This document shows positions 12,999-13,945 of a stretch of 13,945 bases of DNA, piece after piece. Below the pieces are notes generated by a model. It had not been told where the DNA came from. It saw nothing but the letters and a program-made list of their open reading frames with translations, and made no database searches. Source of the stretch: Bacillota bacterium (GTDB lineage Bacteria; Bacillota; Clostridia; Peptostreptococcales; Anaerovoracaceae); assembly GCA_017534025.1 (NCBI GenBank), contig JAFWDF010000082.1, positions 1-13,945 of the forward strand, in the 5' to 3' direction. Numbering within the stretch: position 1 is the first letter of the stretch; each line of letters opens with the position of its first letter. The position numbers were made by a program, and so were the translations under genes.

Positions 12999-13945
12999 TC
13001 AGGACTGCAGTTCCTTCACCAGGTCCCGGATCCGGCCGAGACCTTCCAGAATCGTATCCAGATCATTCGCGTAAGCGATGCGGATGAAGCCTTCCTTGCC
13101 GAAAGCGGATCCCGGCGCCACCGCCACATGTTTCTCATTGAGCAGGCGCATAGTGAAATCCTTGGACCAGGAGCCGGTGTTCTCCGGCGCGCCCTGCAGG
13201 GCTTTTTCCACGCAGGAAATATCCAGGAACAGATAGAACGCACCCTTCGGCTCGATGAACGGCACTTCCGGCAGTTCGGCCCGCAGGAATGCGACCGATG
13301 CTTCCATTCTCTTCCGGTACTCGCCCACCATCATATTGGTATAATCCCGGCATTCATTCAGCGCCGACACGCCGGCCCACATGGAAATTGTGGACGGATG
13401 GGAGGTAATATGGCCCTGCAGGGAAGCCATCGCCTTCGCGATTTCCGCCGTCGTTGCCGTATAACCGATCCGCCAGCCGGTCATCGGAATGGACTTGGAC
13501 AACCCATTGATCAGAATCGTCCAGTCCTTTGCGGCCGGTGAGACAGACGCCATGCTCACAAACTCGTCCGCGAAGCAGATGCGTTCATATACTTCATCAG
13601 ACATGATGTAAATGCCGCGCGCCACACAGACATCCGCAATCGCCGCCAGTTCTTCCCGGGTATGAACCGTACCCAGAGGATTGGACGGATTGCACAGGAT
13701 AATCATCTTCGTCCGCTCCGTGGCATGTTCCTCAATCTCCTGCGCCGTCAGCTTAAAATCATTTTCCCTCTTCGTTTCCACGAACACCGGAACCCCGCCG
13801 GCGATCTTCACGATCTCCGGATAGCTCACCCAGTAAGGGGACGGAATCAGCACTTCATCTCCCGGATTCAGCAGCGCAATGCAGGAATTGGTAATGCACT
13901 GCTTCGCGCCGTTGGTCACCACGATCTGATCCGGCGTATACTCCA
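12999..13945 (-). CDS. Class I PLP-dependent aminotransferase, aspartate-type; 5' end outside the window
   Basis: The visible 314 residues are the C-terminal four-fifths of a fold-type I aminotransferase of about 395 residues, close to the AspB-like (subgroup I-beta/gamma) aspartate aminotransferases that interconvert aspartate/2-oxoglutarate and oxaloacetate/glutamate. The frame is open to the window edge and begins inside the conserved EYTPDQIVVTNGAKQ. Motifs are PSPYWVSYPE, NPSNPLG (where T is more usual than L), SDEVYE, and INGLSKSIPMTGWRIGY with the PLP lysine and R; FIRIAYAND near the end carries the arginine that binds the substrate carboxylate. A GTG at 13922 would cut off the conserved N-terminal domain, so it is not the start. 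No terminator separates it from the HTH gene 78 bases downstream. Exact substrate range cannot be told from the fragment. Confidence 0.92.
   Translation of the reverse strand, partial: EYTPDQIVVTNGAKQCITNSCIALLNPGDEVLIPSPYWVSYPEIVKIAGGVPVFVETKRENDFKLTAQEIEEHATERTKMIILCNPSNPLGTVHTREELAAIADVCVARGIYIMSDEVYERICFADEFVSMASVSPAAKDWTILINGLSKSIPMTGWRIGYTATTAEIAKAMASLQGHITSHPSTISMWAGVSALNECRDYTNMMVGEYRKRMEASVAFLRAELPEVPFIEPKGAFYLFLDISCVEKALQGAPENTGSWSKDFTMRLLNEKHVAVAPGSAFGKEGFIRIAYANDLDTILEGLGRIRDLVKELQS

Noticed and set aside
12999..13922. An aminotransferase starting at the GTG at 13922
   Set aside because: The frame continues upstream to the window edge through conserved family sequence, so the gene is cut by the window rather than starting there.
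1..13945. A mobile element, CRISPR array, tRNA/rRNA gene or defence island
   Set aside because: No transposase, integrase, repeat-spacer pattern, tRNA-like fold or defence-type gene was seen; codon use and gene content are uniformly those of core chromosome.

Overview
This is a 13.9 kb stretch of chromosomal housekeeping sequence from a bacterium, most likely a GC-rich member of the Bacillota (Firmicutes). The pointers are a DUF1292 protein, a DacF-type carboxypeptidase with a transmembrane anchor, a short PGDH in a serC-serA pair, GGAGG-type ribosome binding sites and use of TTG/GTG starts. I cannot place it lower than that. The first 15 bases are not biological: they equal the 3' end of the common Illumina adapter, so position 1 is the raw end of a draft contig.

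Layout, left to right. The ribosome-associated GTPase TypA/BipA (+) comes first, from a clear sigma-A promoter and a TTG start. A short DtxR/MntR-like metal-dependent repressor (+) follows and ends in a strong terminator. A long minus-strand block then reads right to left: a D-Ala-D-Ala carboxypeptidase and hisC (12 bases apart, probably one transcript), a terminator, uvrC carrying a single-base frameshift, a DUF1292 protein with its own promoter and terminator, and the M20C dipeptidase pepD. A 301-base divergent intergenic region separates the carboxypeptidase (-) from serC-serA (+), which encode two steps of serine synthesis and end in a long, probably bidirectional terminator. The last part is minus strand: an HTH regulator with a zinc ribbon, and a class I aminotransferase that runs off the right edge.

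How the genes fit together: amino-acid metabolism dominates (serA, serC, hisC, the aspartate-type aminotransferase, pepD), but only serC-serA form an obvious pathway operon. TypA, UvrC and the carboxypeptidase are ordinary maintenance genes. The regulators (DtxR-like and HTH/zinc ribbon) are each single-gene units.

I see no mobile element, CRISPR array, tRNA, rRNA, riboswitch or defence system, and no strong candidate for an undescribed multi-gene system. The items most worth a second look are the adapter remnant, the uvrC frameshift, the 94-residue charged cytosolic tail on the carboxypeptidase, the mixed MntR/DtxR metal-ligand set, and the HTH-zinc ribbon protein with a possible operator inside its own promoter.
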